DNA of 64,000 nt, from positions 248,001 to 312,000 of the forward strand of contig NZ_CP136864.1 in the NCBI RefSeq assembly GCF_045689235.1, given 5' to 3'. The notes beneath the pieces are model-generated. The model saw only the letters and a list, made by a program, of their open reading frames with translations. It was not told the origin of the DNA and ran no database searches. The stretch is from Congregibacter variabilis. GTDB taxonomy: Bacteria; Pseudomonadota; Gammaproteobacteria; Pseudomonadales; Halieaceae. Positions 35,660 to 44,261 of this stretch are shown here, piece by piece. A program made the position numbers and the translations under genes. The number at the start of each line of letters is the position of its first letter. The stretch's first letter is position 1.

Positions 35660-35715
35660 TTAGGTGCGCGGCGGTTTACGGTGATGTCGCCTAACACCTC
35701 AAAGGAGACCTTAGG
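35660..35715. repeat. attC-like cassette boundary, F orientation
   Basis: TTAGGTGCGCGGCGGTTTAC, GGTGATGTCGCCTAACACCT, CAAAGGAGACC. Left half as in the 26,161 site; right half continues TTAGGCGACGG as at 31,168. It looks like a hybrid of the two, as cassette recombination would produce. Confidence 0.68.
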
Positions 35716-35821
35716 CGACGGTCAGATAAACCGGAATTAACGGTTGCCATCGGCCGGGAGCGGTCACTTATCCGCTACAGCAGGGTGGCGTTTATGACGG
35801 AACAGAGCGATAGTCTCGTTC

Positions 35822-36553
35822 ATGATTGATACCAACTTTGATTTCCGCACAGACACCCCGACTGGTAAGGACCCAGACGCTCATAGCCGAACGCTGCGGA
35901 CTTACCATAAGCTCCTATGGAGCAAGACACTGCCCTGTGGGCAGGTCTTCGAACTGGATGATTCCATCCGAGGTCACTACTTGCTGGATCGCTCCTCGAT
36001 CGGCGAGTTTTCTCTGACCAGCGATGCAATCACCCATTCATACAAGTACGTAAAGCGCATGCAGCATATTATCGGTGCATTGCCACTAGATTATGTGGAG
36101 TCGCTTTTTTCGCGTGGTTGCACGATTGGTAGCTACATTGTTTTCCCCGGCAAAAAAATAGGTGGGAAGATGAATATCAACGGCGCAAGAGGCTGCAACG
36201 CAAAAATCGGAGACCGCTTTGACCTCACGCTAGAGTGCATACGGCGCCATTACTTTGGAATCGAAAGCCCGCTGGCAGAAGTTCTTGCGAGGTATGGGGA
36301 TTACTTCAAACTGTTCGAAAGCTTTCAGGGCTATGTTGAGTATTTTCTTCTCCAAGATTTGGTCACTGAAGACTTTAGCGCAGTGAAATTCTATCTCCCT
36401 TTCACAGAATTTCAGACCTCTCCATACCCGGCAAGTGTGGAGGACTACATGATCTACAACGAGGGCACCATAGCCTTCATCAATGGTCGCAATGACCGAA
36501 TACGGCAGAAGGCAAGTTCATCGGATTCAGGCTTGGTCGAGCCGATCAACTAG
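35822..36553 (+). CDS. DUF6994-family protein
   Basis: 243 residues, soluble. FDFRTDTPTGKDPDAHSRTL, RTYHKLLWSK, TIGSYIVFPGKKIGGKMNIN, GARGCNAKIGDRFDLTLECI and RRHYFG are blocks I associate with DUF6994, widespread in bacteria with no known function. Near full length. No clear ribosome site precedes ATG 35822. Confidence 0.75.
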   Translation: MIDTNFDFRTDTPTGKDPDAHSRTLRTYHKLLWSKTLPCGQVFELDDSIRGHYLLDRSSIGEFSLTSDAITHSYKYVKRMQHIIGALPLDYVESLFSRGCTIGSYIVFPGKKIGGKMNINGARGCNAKIGDRFDLTLECIRRHYFGIESPLAEVLARYGDYFKLFESFQGYVEYFLLQDLVTEDFSAVKFYLPFTEFQTSPYPASVEDYMIYNEGTIAFINGRNDRIRQKASSSDSGLVEPIN

Positions 36554-36711
36554 CACTAACGCCTAGCCTACATCCGTGCCCTTATCTCTCATGCGCTGAG
36601 TAACGCAACCATCTGAAATGCCGCACGCACTGTCTGCAGAGTCTCGTGATTGTAGGACTCAATTATGACGAAGGGCCGCTTTGGGTCGCTAAGAGGCTCT
36701 CAAATAAACAG

Positions 36712-36765
36712 TCATCCAGGGACCGCTCATAGGCGAGAGCGGTCTCTGGTGAAGCTCAAAGCGCC
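36712..36765. repeat. attC-like cassette boundary, shortened
   Basis: CAGGGACCGCTCATAGGCGA, GAGCGGTCTCTGGTGAAGCT, CAAAGCGCCTC: the ACACC segment is missing and the end of the neighbouring gene overlaps the right arm. Confidence 0.55.
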
Positions 36766-37463
36766 TCTGACACGAGCTCTCGATTGACAAGCTTTAGCAC
36801 CCTTTGCGCGCTGACCAACGAGCGTTGACTCCAGGTTGATCGCAGATTTTGGAGATTCAAGACGACTTGCAAATGAGCTTCTGTCTCTTTCAATGCTTCC
36901 CAATCGAAGGACACTACCTCTCTTGTCAAAGATGATGGTGGGTTATTAAACTGCACCGCACGCTCAATCACCCCTTTGCTGCTTAGCTCCCGCTGGTAGC
37001 GACTCAGCTGATTATCTGCATGCATTGCCCTTCTATATGAGTTCAATGCTTCACGAAGTTCTGGATTAGTAATTCTTGAAAGTGTTCCTGCTTCGGTCAT
37101 TTCCTGATAGGCAAGTGAGTTGTCATATGGGGCCCATGCCTCGACCGCGCTGATCAGCGACCCGGTGCCGTCCTCATCAAGAGCAAATTTCGCATCGCTA
37201 CGAATCGCGTTAATTAATTTGTGAGTAGACACCGGTTGCGCAGTCACCCTAGGCGTTATACGTTCGCCGAACTCGACGATTCGCTCAAAGTCAGTCTGCA
37301 AGCGAACTAGTAAAGCGGTGTCCCTCCGTTGTTCTGAGCGCTCGTCGTTCCAGTTTGCGACTTGAATACCAATGAACACACCAACGACAACAATGCCGAA
37401 GTCGATTACGACAGCAAACCAATTCTGATCTTTTACGTGTTTTGTCAGACTGCGGAGAATCAT
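36756..37463 (-). CDS. Family A (DUF6090-like) single-helix membrane protein
   Basis: 235 residues from ATG 37463 (MILRSLTKHVKDQNWFAVVI). Helix at about 20-38 (DFGIVVVGVFIGIQVANWND). Fingerprint NSLAYQEMTEAGTLSRITNP at about 113-132. No paired Cys. The leader is shared with the 33,815 gene. The stop codon lies inside the neighbouring boundary site, so the last residues may derive from site DNA. Confidence 0.78.
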   Translation of the reverse strand: MILRSLTKHVKDQNWFAVVIDFGIVVVGVFIGIQVANWNDERSEQRRDTALLVRLQTDFERIVEFGERITPRVTAQPVSTHKLINAIRSDAKFALDEDGTGSLISAVEAWAPYDNSLAYQEMTEAGTLSRITNPELREALNSYRRAMHADNQLSRYQRELSSKGVIERAVQFNNPPSSLTREVVSFDWEALKETEAHLQVVLNLQNLRSTWSQRSLVSAQRVLKLVNRELVSEAL

Positions 37464-37532
37464 AGACTGCTTGGTCCTTATAGGCTTTTCGCTTGCTTTG
37501 ATGGCAATTAGAGCACAGTCGGAGCGCCTCAA

Positions 37533-37625
37533 AGTAGGCGAAAGCGGTCATGCTGGTAACTTCCGCTCCCACCTCAAAGCGGCCGGTAAGTGGAGGCTAG
37601 ATCGGGTGATTTCTAGGGCCGCTTT
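37533..37625. repeat. attC-like cassette boundary with nested palindromes
   Basis: TAGGCGAAAGCGGTCATGCT, GGTAACTTCCGCTCCCACCT then AAAGCGGCC (37,576-37,584), which pairs perfectly with GGCCGCTTT (37,617-37,625); between them CTAGA and TCTAG pair as an inner hairpin. Confidence 0.7.
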
Positions 37626-37646
37626 CGGGCCAGAGGCGGTTGCTGA

Positions 37647-38225
37647 CTACCCCGTGAAGCGTGCAAGAAATATCCATGCGACGTTAACGAGGCAGAACCA
37701 CAAAGAACAGAGCCGATCGAACATGGCGTTACGCAAGAAAATGCCTAGGCCTGCTAAAACGATAAACAGCAGCATCATTGGCAAGTAGAACCATGGCGCC
37801 AGCTCTCCATCGCGCAGTAGCATAACCAATGGTTCTACCGCGCTGTAGAGGGCAAACACAGCATAGAATCGAACCCGAATCTGCTCGAACGGGGGCATCT
37901 GTGATGCGCCCAGTGGGCTGAGAATTACTGCTTTGACGTAGAATAGCGATACGTAAAAGCATAAGAGCAGGAACTCAGCCACCGTCCATGTCTCGTAAGA
38001 CTGCCAGCGAAAAGTCGACCACCAGACCGTTATTAGAAGGACGGTAGTGCTGGCCGAGAATGCCACGTGAGTAGTGTCTATCTTGCCTTCGGAATTTTTC
38101 GGGGGGCGCGTCAGACCAGACATAAGCTGAGCCAACGCAAGACCCGCGATGATAGAAATCAGAACGAAGATAAACTCAAATTGAGACACGGATAGTTTGT
38201 TATGCTCTTCAGGCGTAATCGCCAA
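37647..38225 (-). CDS. Polytopic membrane protein of unknown function
   Basis: About 192 residues with a TTG start at 38225. Four or five hydrophobic segments (FIFVLISIIAGLALAQLM; STTVLLITVWWSTF; FLLLCFYVSLFYVKAVIL; YLPMMLLFIVLAGLGIFL; LWFCLVNVAWIFLARF). The first reads like the start of similar small cassette membrane proteins. No function assigned. Confidence 0.6.
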   Translation of the reverse strand: MAITPEEHNKLSVSQFEFIFVLISIIAGLALAQLMSGLTRPPKNSEGKIDTTHVAFSASTTVLLITVWWSTFRWQSYETWTVAEFLLLCFYVSLFYVKAVILSPLGASQMPPFEQIRVRFYAVFALYSAVEPLVMLLRDGELAPWFYLPMMLLFIVLAGLGIFLRNAMFDRLCSLWFCLVNVAWIFLARFTG

Positions 38226-38300
38226 ATTCTAGTGTATCTGAAATTTTCGCGATTCGTTGGCTTGGGGTCGTTAGCTGCCGTTTAATCCCGGCCAGTCCAA

Positions 38301-38362
38301 ACTTCCGCTCGTAGGCGAAAGCGGTCGTCTGACGATGTCGCTTGACACCACAAAGCAGTCCC
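38301..38362. repeat. attC-like cassette boundary, F orientation
   Basis: ACTTCCGCTCGTAGGCGAAA, GCGGTCGTCTGACGATGTCG, CTTGACACCACAAAGCAGTC. Clear consensus; GCTTGAC box. Confidence 0.66.
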
Positions 38363-38417
38363 TTGCGCAGCCCAAGATTTAACAGAATCGGCGGCCGCAA
38401 TCGGTGGAAAGTGATCA

Positions 38418-38792
38418 TTACTCAGTTCGGGGATGCCTGACGTCCCACATGAACTTTGGGCTGCCAAGAATTCCGCAGATCAGTAGGACGATCGTCGTAT
38501 AGATAACTGGAAAACTAGCGGCAGACTTGCGGGATGCGTTTAGCGCTTTCATTTCGTCTGCAAAAACCACCACATGTATGCCTGTGCCGTACGCTCCAAG
38601 CGCGAAAAGGCTAGTGAGGACCAAGAATCCAGCACTTATGAATGCCGTTTGAACCGTAGTCAACTTGGAGCCTGCTATGTACGCGGTAACCAAGTAAGCT
38701 GTAAGCGCCGTGAAGTAGAGTGAAAGCCAGCCCATGAACAGGCCTTGGTACATCGCCAAACTCTCAATCAACGCTGCTTCAGTCATTACCAT
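38418..38792 (-). CDS. Small polytopic membrane protein (paralog at 42,948)
   Basis: 124 residues, AGGA ribosome site. Three hydrophobic segments. It ends CGILGSPKFMWDVRHPRTE, matching VVGSLYFMWSIRHSEPE of the 42,948 protein; both also have a TAYLVTAYIAGSKLT / SGYLIAAYVIGAKVT segment. A small cassette family of unknown function. Confidence 0.65.
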   Translation of the reverse strand: MVMTEAALIESLAMYQGLFMGWLSLYFTALTAYLVTAYIAGSKLTTVQTAFISAGFLVLTSLFALGAYGTGIHVVVFADEMKALNASRKSAASFPVIYTTIVLLICGILGSPKFMWDVRHPRTE

Positions 38793-38940
38793 GCATTCCT
38801 ATAATGAAGTAAGCGTCGAGGATAAAGCCAAGTGAGTAAAGGTTCTAGCTCGTGCGAAGCCTTGAGAGGAGCCAAACGAATTGTCGTCCAGTGCATACGA
38901 ATCAGAGGCAAGGCGATCATGGCTAAAAAGTTTCCGGAAA

Positions 38941-39003
38941 GGTCTCAAAGTAGTTGGCAGCGGTCATACTGTTAACTTCCGCTAACACCTCCAACGAGAC
39001 AGT
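38941..39003. repeat. attC-like cassette boundary with covarying arms
   Basis: GGTCTC at the left pairs with GAGAC at the right, and GTTGG pairs with CCAAC inside it. Centre GCAGCGGTCATACTGTTAAC then TTCCGCTAACACCTCC. Confidence 0.68.
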
Positions 39004-39102
39004 CTGATGCAAATGGTTTGGGGGCGATATGGACTTTCCAGGCTCGGACCACGTGGTGTTCGGTACCCTGATTCCCGGTGGCGATTTACCGGCACTGTGA
39101 GG

Positions 39103-39834
39103 TCATAGATTGGCGTAACTAATTGCCACAGAATTGAACCACTCTGTCCGTGCGATCACATCTGTTGTAAGTAGCGTGACGCCGTAGTAGGCCAACAGCA
39201 CAGGAAAAGGCCAGCGTAATCGTTGATACCACCATTCGCCTGCTACAAGCGCCGCACAGAGCACAATGAGAGTGACGACGGATGCATAGAGGGCGACGTC
39301 GAAATTAGGCACAAAACTGGGCGTTCCATAAATATAAGTTCTCTCTAACGCAGCTTCCAGAGGAATGATTGCGGTGCAGGCCATCAACCGCAAGTGAAGC
39401 GCAATATCGCGCTTCCGTGCAGCTTTGATCGCCAGCCAAAGGAACACGCAAAACAACGCCAGAGCAGTCATATCGATGTAGAAGAACTTAACCGCCGTTG
39501 ACGGGACCCCGTCCACCATGCCGCCTCCCTTCAAGATCATGGTCTGGAGCACCTGCAACCCACTAATTACCAATACCGCGGCAAGAATGAGAGAGATGTA
39601 ACCTACCGTGCGGTGATATTTTCGCCAACCGCTTTTGATCAACCATGCTTGGATAATCGCCAGCAACATCCAAGCTATCGCGCTGATTCCATGAATAATA
39701 ATGTGCGTTTCTATGTTGACTATTGCTGAAAAGAAACTAGGCCAGAACGACAGAAATGTGATCGCGAAGATTGCAGTGAACCAGATCCACCATTGCTGCG
39801 ACCAGCGAGGCAGGGCTCTGAGAGTGGTTGCCAT
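39103..39834 (-). CDS. Polytopic membrane protein (paralog of 17,288)
   Basis: 243 residues from ATG 39834, fixed by AGGAGG 6 nt upstream; the frame runs on to 39957 without support. Seven hydrophobic segments. His residues in ETHIIIHGISAIAWMLLAII and RKYHRTVGYISLI align with those of the 17,288 protein. Basic cytoplasmic loop AARKRDIALHLRLMACTAII. Function unknown. Confidence 0.7.
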   Translation of the reverse strand: MATTLRALPRWSQQWWIWFTAIFAITFLSFWPSFFSAIVNIETHIIIHGISAIAWMLLAIIQAWLIKSGWRKYHRTVGYISLILAAVLVISGLQVLQTMILKGGGMVDGVPSTAVKFFYIDMTALALFCVFLWLAIKAARKRDIALHLRLMACTAIIPLEAALERTYIYGTPSFVPNFDVALYASVVTLIVLCAALVAGEWWYQRLRWPFPVLLAYYGVTLLTTDVIARTEWFNSVAISYANL

Positions 39835-40086
39835 GAAATTCCTCCTTCCAGCGCATCGACTACAGTTTGTAACACGAGTAATGGATGGATAAACACCCTC
39901 ACTTCCATTAATCGACAAAAAACCACTGCCAAACGCCAGCTTACTTTGGAAACTCACTGCGAGCGTAAAGTGGAGCCAGTGGCTACGGCGCGCTGCGACT
40001 TACCGGCGGCAGTGGGCTTGCAGCCGTCTGGCCCAACCGCTGAGCATGAGCCGGACTTTTCTCACCTGCAGCATCTACCTCAAGGC

Positions 40087-40102
40087 GGTCATTCGAATGA
40101 CC
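40087..40102. repeat. Perfect 16-bp palindrome
   Basis: GGTCATTCGAATGACC, just after a CTACCTCAAGGC fragment resembling the right half of a boundary site. It may be a collapsed outer-arm pair of a deleted site. Confidence 0.4.
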
Positions 40103-40147
40103 CATAAGTTCTGAACCTTCAAGGCCGTAAAATCGGGGTGGCGCGCC

Positions 40148-40774
40148 CTAGTACAGTCGCACCTTCTCGTCATTTACGACAATGTCGTGCATCTCGTTCT
40201 CGGTCAGTTCGAGCTTTCCTGCATCAACCATGGTCTGGGCAAGACGAGGTAGCCCGTTTAAATCAGGCCAGTGGTCTGTCTCCCATAGCTTCGAACGAAT
40301 CATACATTTGGAGCAGTGGAAAAAAGCCTCCTGCACAGTAACAACAATTGCGAAGTCCGGACTCTTTCCTCCCACGGCCATGGATTGAAGCAGAGCCGCA
40401 TCCTTAACAACCTCGGCTTTGCCACTAACGCGCAACGTCTCTGTCTTCCCTGGAATCAGGAATATCAAGCCAACATTGGGATTTTGCAGAATATTTTCTA
40501 TCGTGTCGGCTCTCCTGTTTCCCAGTCTGTCAGGAATCACGAGAGTGTTCTCGTCAAGAATTTTTATGAAGCCAATCGGATCGCCCTTGGGTGACACATC
40601 AGTATGGCCATCGGCGTCAGCGGAAGCTATTAACAAGAACGGGGCTTTGCCAATGAATACGCCGCAATGTCGATCTAGTGCAGAAAGCGACTTTCGAGTC
40701 ACCAAGTCACTGGGCTCGCCCATGATTGAGCGAAATTGCTCTCTTGTCGAAATAACATCATTAAAACGAGCCAC
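40148..40774 (-). CDS. Pyridoxamine 5'-phosphate oxidase-like FMN-binding protein
   Basis: 208 residues from GTG 40774, chosen because GGGAG lies 7 nt before it and it gives MARFNDVISTREQFRSIMGE, the usual start of this PPOX subgroup (MSMEG_1061-like). Split-barrel signatures: FLLIASADADGHTDVSPKGD, TLVIPDRLGNRRADTIENIL, PNVGLIFLIPGKTETLRVSG. A CSKC-type motif (FFHCSKCMIRSKLW) follows. Probably a flavin- or F420-dependent oxidoreductase; substrate unknown. The open frame reaches back through the boundary site to 40882, which is why a longer start is wrong. Confidence 0.8.
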   Translation of the reverse strand: MARFNDVISTREQFRSIMGEPSDLVTRKSLSALDRHCGVFIGKAPFLLIASADADGHTDVSPKGDPIGFIKILDENTLVIPDRLGNRRADTIENILQNPNVGLIFLIPGKTETLRVSGKAEVVKDAALLQSMAVGGKSPDFAIVVTVQEAFFHCSKCMIRSKLWETDHWPDLNGLPRLAQTMVDAGKLELTENEMHDIVVNDEKVRLY

Positions 40775-40845
40775 GGTTTTTCTCCCGAAAGTATTTGTAA
40801 CCAAGCCTATCATTTGTTTGGAGTCGGCCATGCGAAAGGGCGTTC

Positions 40846-40896
40846 GTAGGCGAAAGCGGCCCCTGGCGATGTCGCCTAGCACCTCTATGTGGACCT
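40846..40896. repeat. attC-like cassette boundary, F orientation
   Basis: TAGGCGAAAGCGGCCCCTGG, CGATGTCGCCTAGCACCTCT, ATGTGGACC. Very close to consensus with TAAC changed to TAGC. Confidence 0.68.
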
Positions 40897-41158
40897 TCTG
40901 TTACATCGCGATTAAGCGGTCTGGACGGCTGAAGTCGGCCGACGAAGAGACGTTCGCTGGCTCTACATTTATCTAGATTCTGATGTCTATTTAGATCGTG
41001 CCCCACCGGTCGGTTTTGTCCGGGAACCTCGCGCCTAGCTTCAGCCTGCAAATAGCTGATAACGTTAGTAAATGAAAATTAAACATAGATAAGGATACCC
41101 TGGAGATCTCGATACAGGGTCCATATGTACAGGTGTTAGACGGAAGGAGTAGATCATC

Positions 41159-41635
41159 ATGGATTGGGAGGCAATAGGAGCCATTGGAGAGATCATCGGA
41201 GCTATTGCAGTGGTTGCTACACTCGCATATCTCGCGAAACAACAAAAGCAGGCAAACCGAGTTGCGAACGCGAATTTCCAGATGGGTATCCTGAATCGTG
41301 CGTCTTTAAATCAGGATGTGACGCTAAGCTCAGAAAAGGCAGCGGAGTTCCTTGTAGAAATGCGAAAGACTCCGTATGAGCAGCTAAACGAATTACAGAT
41401 GGTTCAACTAGAGGCATATGCCTACCGTAAGATGAACCTCTACGCATCAGTACAGGCTTCTCATGACCAAGGACTAATTCCCGAATTAATGATTAAAATC
41501 TATGTCGCGGACTTAGAAAATGAGCTGTCTAGATACCCTGCACTTACTACAGTCCTTTTTGATCTGCTTAAGAGTTATCCAGGTATTCTAGAGTGGCAGG
41601 TGTACAAGCCTCTCAGCGAGTCAGACGACGCCTAA
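41159..41635 (+). CDS. Family B single-helix membrane protein
   Basis: 158 residues, AAGGAG ribosome site. MDWEAIGAIGEIIGAIAVVA, TLAYLAKQQKQANRVANANF: helix at about 5-26, unusually followed by Lys/Gln rather than RQNT. ELQMVQLEAYAYRKMNLYAS corresponds to the family's LT..E......Y..... motif. Ends WQVYKPLSESDDA. Confidence 0.73.
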   Translation: MDWEAIGAIGEIIGAIAVVATLAYLAKQQKQANRVANANFQMGILNRASLNQDVTLSSEKAAEFLVEMRKTPYEQLNELQMVQLEAYAYRKMNLYASVQASHDQGLIPELMIKIYVADLENELSRYPALTTVLFDLLKSYPGILEWQVYKPLSESDDA

Positions 41636-41766
41636 CGAGTGCATTCGCTGGACGACTGATAGCTGTTACTCGCTTCACTTCCTATTCCGGTCCACCCCTG
41701 TCAATCGCCAGTCATAGAGTGGTGTTAGGCGCAGAATCGTAGAACTTCGCCAATGTCTCTGGCCTG

Positions 41767-41856
41767 CTAGAGTTCATAGGCAACGAACAGAAGGGATGCT
41801 ATGACGCCAAGAAAGCCTATTGCCTGCGCCCATCTCCCTTCGGCACTACCTTGCAC
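41767..41856 (-). pseudogene. N-terminal remnant of a family B gene
   Basis: From a possible GTG at 41856: VQGSAEGRWAQAIGFLGVIA, SLLFVAYEL, then TAG, QARDIGEV. The helix is typical of family B and the TAG falls where the conserved Arg of LRQ should be. The frame ends soon after in GCCTAACACCACTC, a boundary-like sequence, so the soluble domain is gone. The rest of the 41,636-41,964 interval holds nothing else I can support. Confidence 0.5.
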
Positions 41857-41964
41857 GACGTTCTAGCCCCGAGTTACGCTCTTTGGATAGTGGGGATTTC
41901 GGGTATAAGTCTCAACGCTTACGATAGTGCCGGATAAGTCGATTCCGTTCGCGCTGACTCATAG

Positions 41965-42771
41965 TTATCGAGTCATGACTGCTGGCATTGGCGAGCTACG
42001 ACTCCGAGACAGCATTAACGCCGTGGCCGACATCGCTGCCAGAACCACGAAGACTTGGAACGGTATTGGAGATCCAGTCTCATTCGGCACAACCAAGATC
42101 ATGTTGAAGCTAGCATTGGCGCTAGTATGGAAAACAATAGCTACGAATACACTACCGCTCCGCTCGTATAGCCATCCCATAATCACGGCACCACTCACCA
42201 CCCAGGCGCAAAACCAGAAAAACGAAACGCCCTCCACAACTCCTGTATTGAAGATATAACCCGGCACGTGCCACATCGCCCAAATAACTCCTACGATCAC
42301 GGACGCAGTTGGTAACGAAAAGTGTTCTCTCATCCGAGGCTGCAAATAGCCTCGCCATCCTAGTTCCTCGCCGATGCTGATCAATGGGACGAAAACCATT
42401 TGTGGAATTGATAGAGCGGCGAAGGGGGGCCAGGACAGGCCCGGAAGTACAAACGGGGCAACTTGCTGCGTGATAAGTAAGAGAATTGGAACTGTAAACA
42501 AAGCGACGAGGTAAACCTGCAGCGGAGATTTTACTCGGACATACTGCTCTAGTAGTGCTTTCAAACTCGCATTTTTTTCAGCCGCGACGAAAGCAATCGC
42601 AAACATGGCAGGGCCGAAGAGACCAATGAGCACAGCCGCCTCCGGCAAGACGCTGAGCTCTACGCCGTACAGGACTGCTGTCATCAGCCCCGTGGTCGAC
42701 AGCAGAAACGGCAATGCAACCGCACTTGCAGACGAGACCCTATACCACCAGCTCATATCTGAAAAAGCCAT
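41965..42771 (-). CDS. CPBP-family intramembrane metalloprotease
   Basis: 268 residues with about eight membrane segments; GGGAGG before the ATG. Motif 1 is EELGWRGYLQPRM (EExxxR, about 140-152) and a later FHTSANASFN supplies the His and Asn of motif 3; a His in WAMWHVPGYIF provides motif 2. This is the Rce1/CAAX-protease-like fold, often linked to bacteriocin self-immunity or prenyl-protein processing; the role here is not determinable. Confidence 0.85.
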   Translation of the reverse strand: MAFSDMSWWYRVSSASAVALPFLLSTTGLMTAVLYGVELSVLPEAAVLIGLFGPAMFAIAFVAAEKNASLKALLEQYVRVKSPLQVYLVALFTVPILLLITQQVAPFVLPGLSWPPFAALSIPQMVFVPLISIGEELGWRGYLQPRMREHFSLPTASVIVGVIWAMWHVPGYIFNTGVVEGVSFFWFCAWVVSGAVIMGWLYERSGSVFVAIVFHTSANASFNMILVVPNETGSPIPFQVFVVLAAMSATALMLSRSRSSPMPAVMTR

Positions 42772-42947
42772 GCCGCCTCCCAGTCTGCGCGAACAAACAG
42801 AAGACTAGCGTAGCCCAGGCATCATGTTTCCCCATTGCGACCAAAAGGCCGATTCCTGCGTCGAGACGAAGTAATGCTACCTGTCGAGTGTCCTTTCTGG
42901 GTCGAAAGTAGGTTGAGGGCTTTTTCGGCGCAAACATTTCACATCAG

Positions 42948-43316
42948 TTATTCAGGCTCTGAATGCCGGATACTCCACATAAAGTAGAGTGATCCCACTA
43001 CCATGCTGGCGCAAGCAAGCACTGTTAACTCTCCGCGTAAAGTTAGATCGACCATCACCTTGCCAAATTCAGCGGTCTGCGCTTTTGTAAACCAGTGAGT
43101 TATGTTGGCCCAATAATCGTGCATGTTGTAAAGCAGGCCGCAGGCGACGACCACGTAAATCGCGTTAAATATTACAATTTGACTGCGAGTCACTTTGGCT
43201 CCAATGACATACGCTGCGATCAGATACCCTGATAGCACAGTAAGGAATGTTTGCTCCTCAGTCTGTAACCCATGGTTCATTTCCATCGCGATTTGGTAGA
43301 GATCGGCCTCGTTCAT
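42948..43316 (-). CDS. Small polytopic membrane protein (paralog of 38,418)
   Basis: 122 residues, AAGGA ribosome site. Three hydrophobic segments. Shares SGYLIAAYVIGAKVTRSQIV and the FMWSIRH ending with the 38,418 protein. It begins MNEADLYQIAMEMNHGLQTE, an amphipathic acidic helix also suggested in the relative (MTEAALIESLAMYQGL). Confidence 0.65.
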   Translation of the reverse strand: MNEADLYQIAMEMNHGLQTEEQTFLTVLSGYLIAAYVIGAKVTRSQIVIFNAIYVVVACGLLYNMHDYWANITHWFTKAQTAEFGKVMVDLTLRGELTVLACASMVVGSLYFMWSIRHSEPE

Positions 43317-43367
43317 CGCTCACCATCCTTGTTGAATAAATACAAAACAAGGATAGCCCGAAGTCTG

Positions 43368-43422
43368 CGCCGAAGCGAAACCAGGCACTCCAGTAACTTC
43401 CATCAACACCCCACGACGCTCT
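43368..43422. repeat. attC-like cassette boundary, F orientation, degenerate
   Basis: GCGCCGAAGCGAAACCAGGC, ACTCCAGTAACTTCCATCAA, CACCCCACGACGC aligns along its length with the GGTAACTTCC-core sites. Confidence 0.55.
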
Positions 43423-43432
43423 ATTGAAACTC

Positions 43433-44152
43433 TCAGTAAATCGCAGGAATCAAGCGATACCGGACACGTTGCGTATAGTCTGGATAGTCAGGTAACTCAG
43501 CCTGTAAAGTCCGGTCCTCAAGTGCAGTTCTAATTACCGTGATGATTGATGCCACCGTCGCAGGAATTAGCGCCCATATTGAGCCCAGTGCAAGAACCAC
43601 ACCGAACAGCCCAAGAATATTCCCGGCATAACCCGGGTGCCTCACGAGCTCATAAGGACCGCTATCACAGACCACATGTCCTCGATCCACCTGAATGGAC
43701 ACAACGCTGTAAAAAAAACGATTTTCTATCAATGCCCATGCGGCGAAAGCATACCCAAGTGAGGTCAAAACAAAGCCCATCAAGGTAAGCCATAGCGGAA
43801 ACTCAGGGGACCAGTTGAAGCGATGGTCCAACCCAGCTACCAGGACCATAGGATATCCAATACTCAGTGCCATCATGGGAGCGAGCGCTTTATCCCAGGC
43901 CTTTGCGCTTTGGAGGATTTCAGTATTTTGTCTTTCAGCGGTTAATCCGGGATGTCGCCGTTCAGCCCACATGCGCCCACCAATGCCAACGGCCAAGATC
44001 AACACGCCATATAACCAGGCCTGCCACCAGCCGATGTCCCCACCGCATATAAGTAAGATCAGTGGAATTAGAAGATACACGAAGACTAATTTGATCCATT
44101 GTCCAAGAGAGACTGCTGGAGCCCCTTCTTTATTACTAGTCTTCTCTGGCAA
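43433..44152 (-). CDS. Isoprenylcysteine carboxyl methyltransferase-like membrane protein
   Basis: 239 residues; TTG start at 44152 behind GGAG. Five or six membrane segments. The C-terminal part carries the SAM-binding signature of the ICMT/PEMT superfamily: GPYELVRHPGYAGNILGLFG, then an E in TALEDRTLQAELPDYPDYTQ, RVRYRLIPAIY. A membrane methyltransferase; acceptor unknown. It adjoins the CPBP protease only two genes away; both families act in prenyl-protein maturation elsewhere, but that link here is speculative. Confidence 0.82.
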   Translation of the reverse strand: MPEKTSNKEGAPAVSLGQWIKLVFVYLLIPLILLICGGDIGWWQAWLYGVLILAVGIGGRMWAERRHPGLTAERQNTEILQSAKAWDKALAPMMALSIGYPMVLVAGLDHRFNWSPEFPLWLTLMGFVLTSLGYAFAAWALIENRFFYSVVSIQVDRGHVVCDSGPYELVRHPGYAGNILGLFGVVLALGSIWALIPATVASIITVIRTALEDRTLQAELPDYPDYTQRVRYRLIPAIY

Positions 44153-44261
44153 GTGATTCTCCGGATAGCACGAATCGAGTTCGTGCCTGACAGCTCAAAC
44201 AATGGATGGTGTGGGCAAGTCAATCATAACTGTGGTCGTCGCAAAATACGGGTTTGCCACG

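Noticed and set aside
41965..44152. CPBP protease and ICMT-like genes as a dedicated prenyl-protein processing pair
   Set aside because: They are separated by another cassette gene and a boundary site, and no CAAX substrate is visible.
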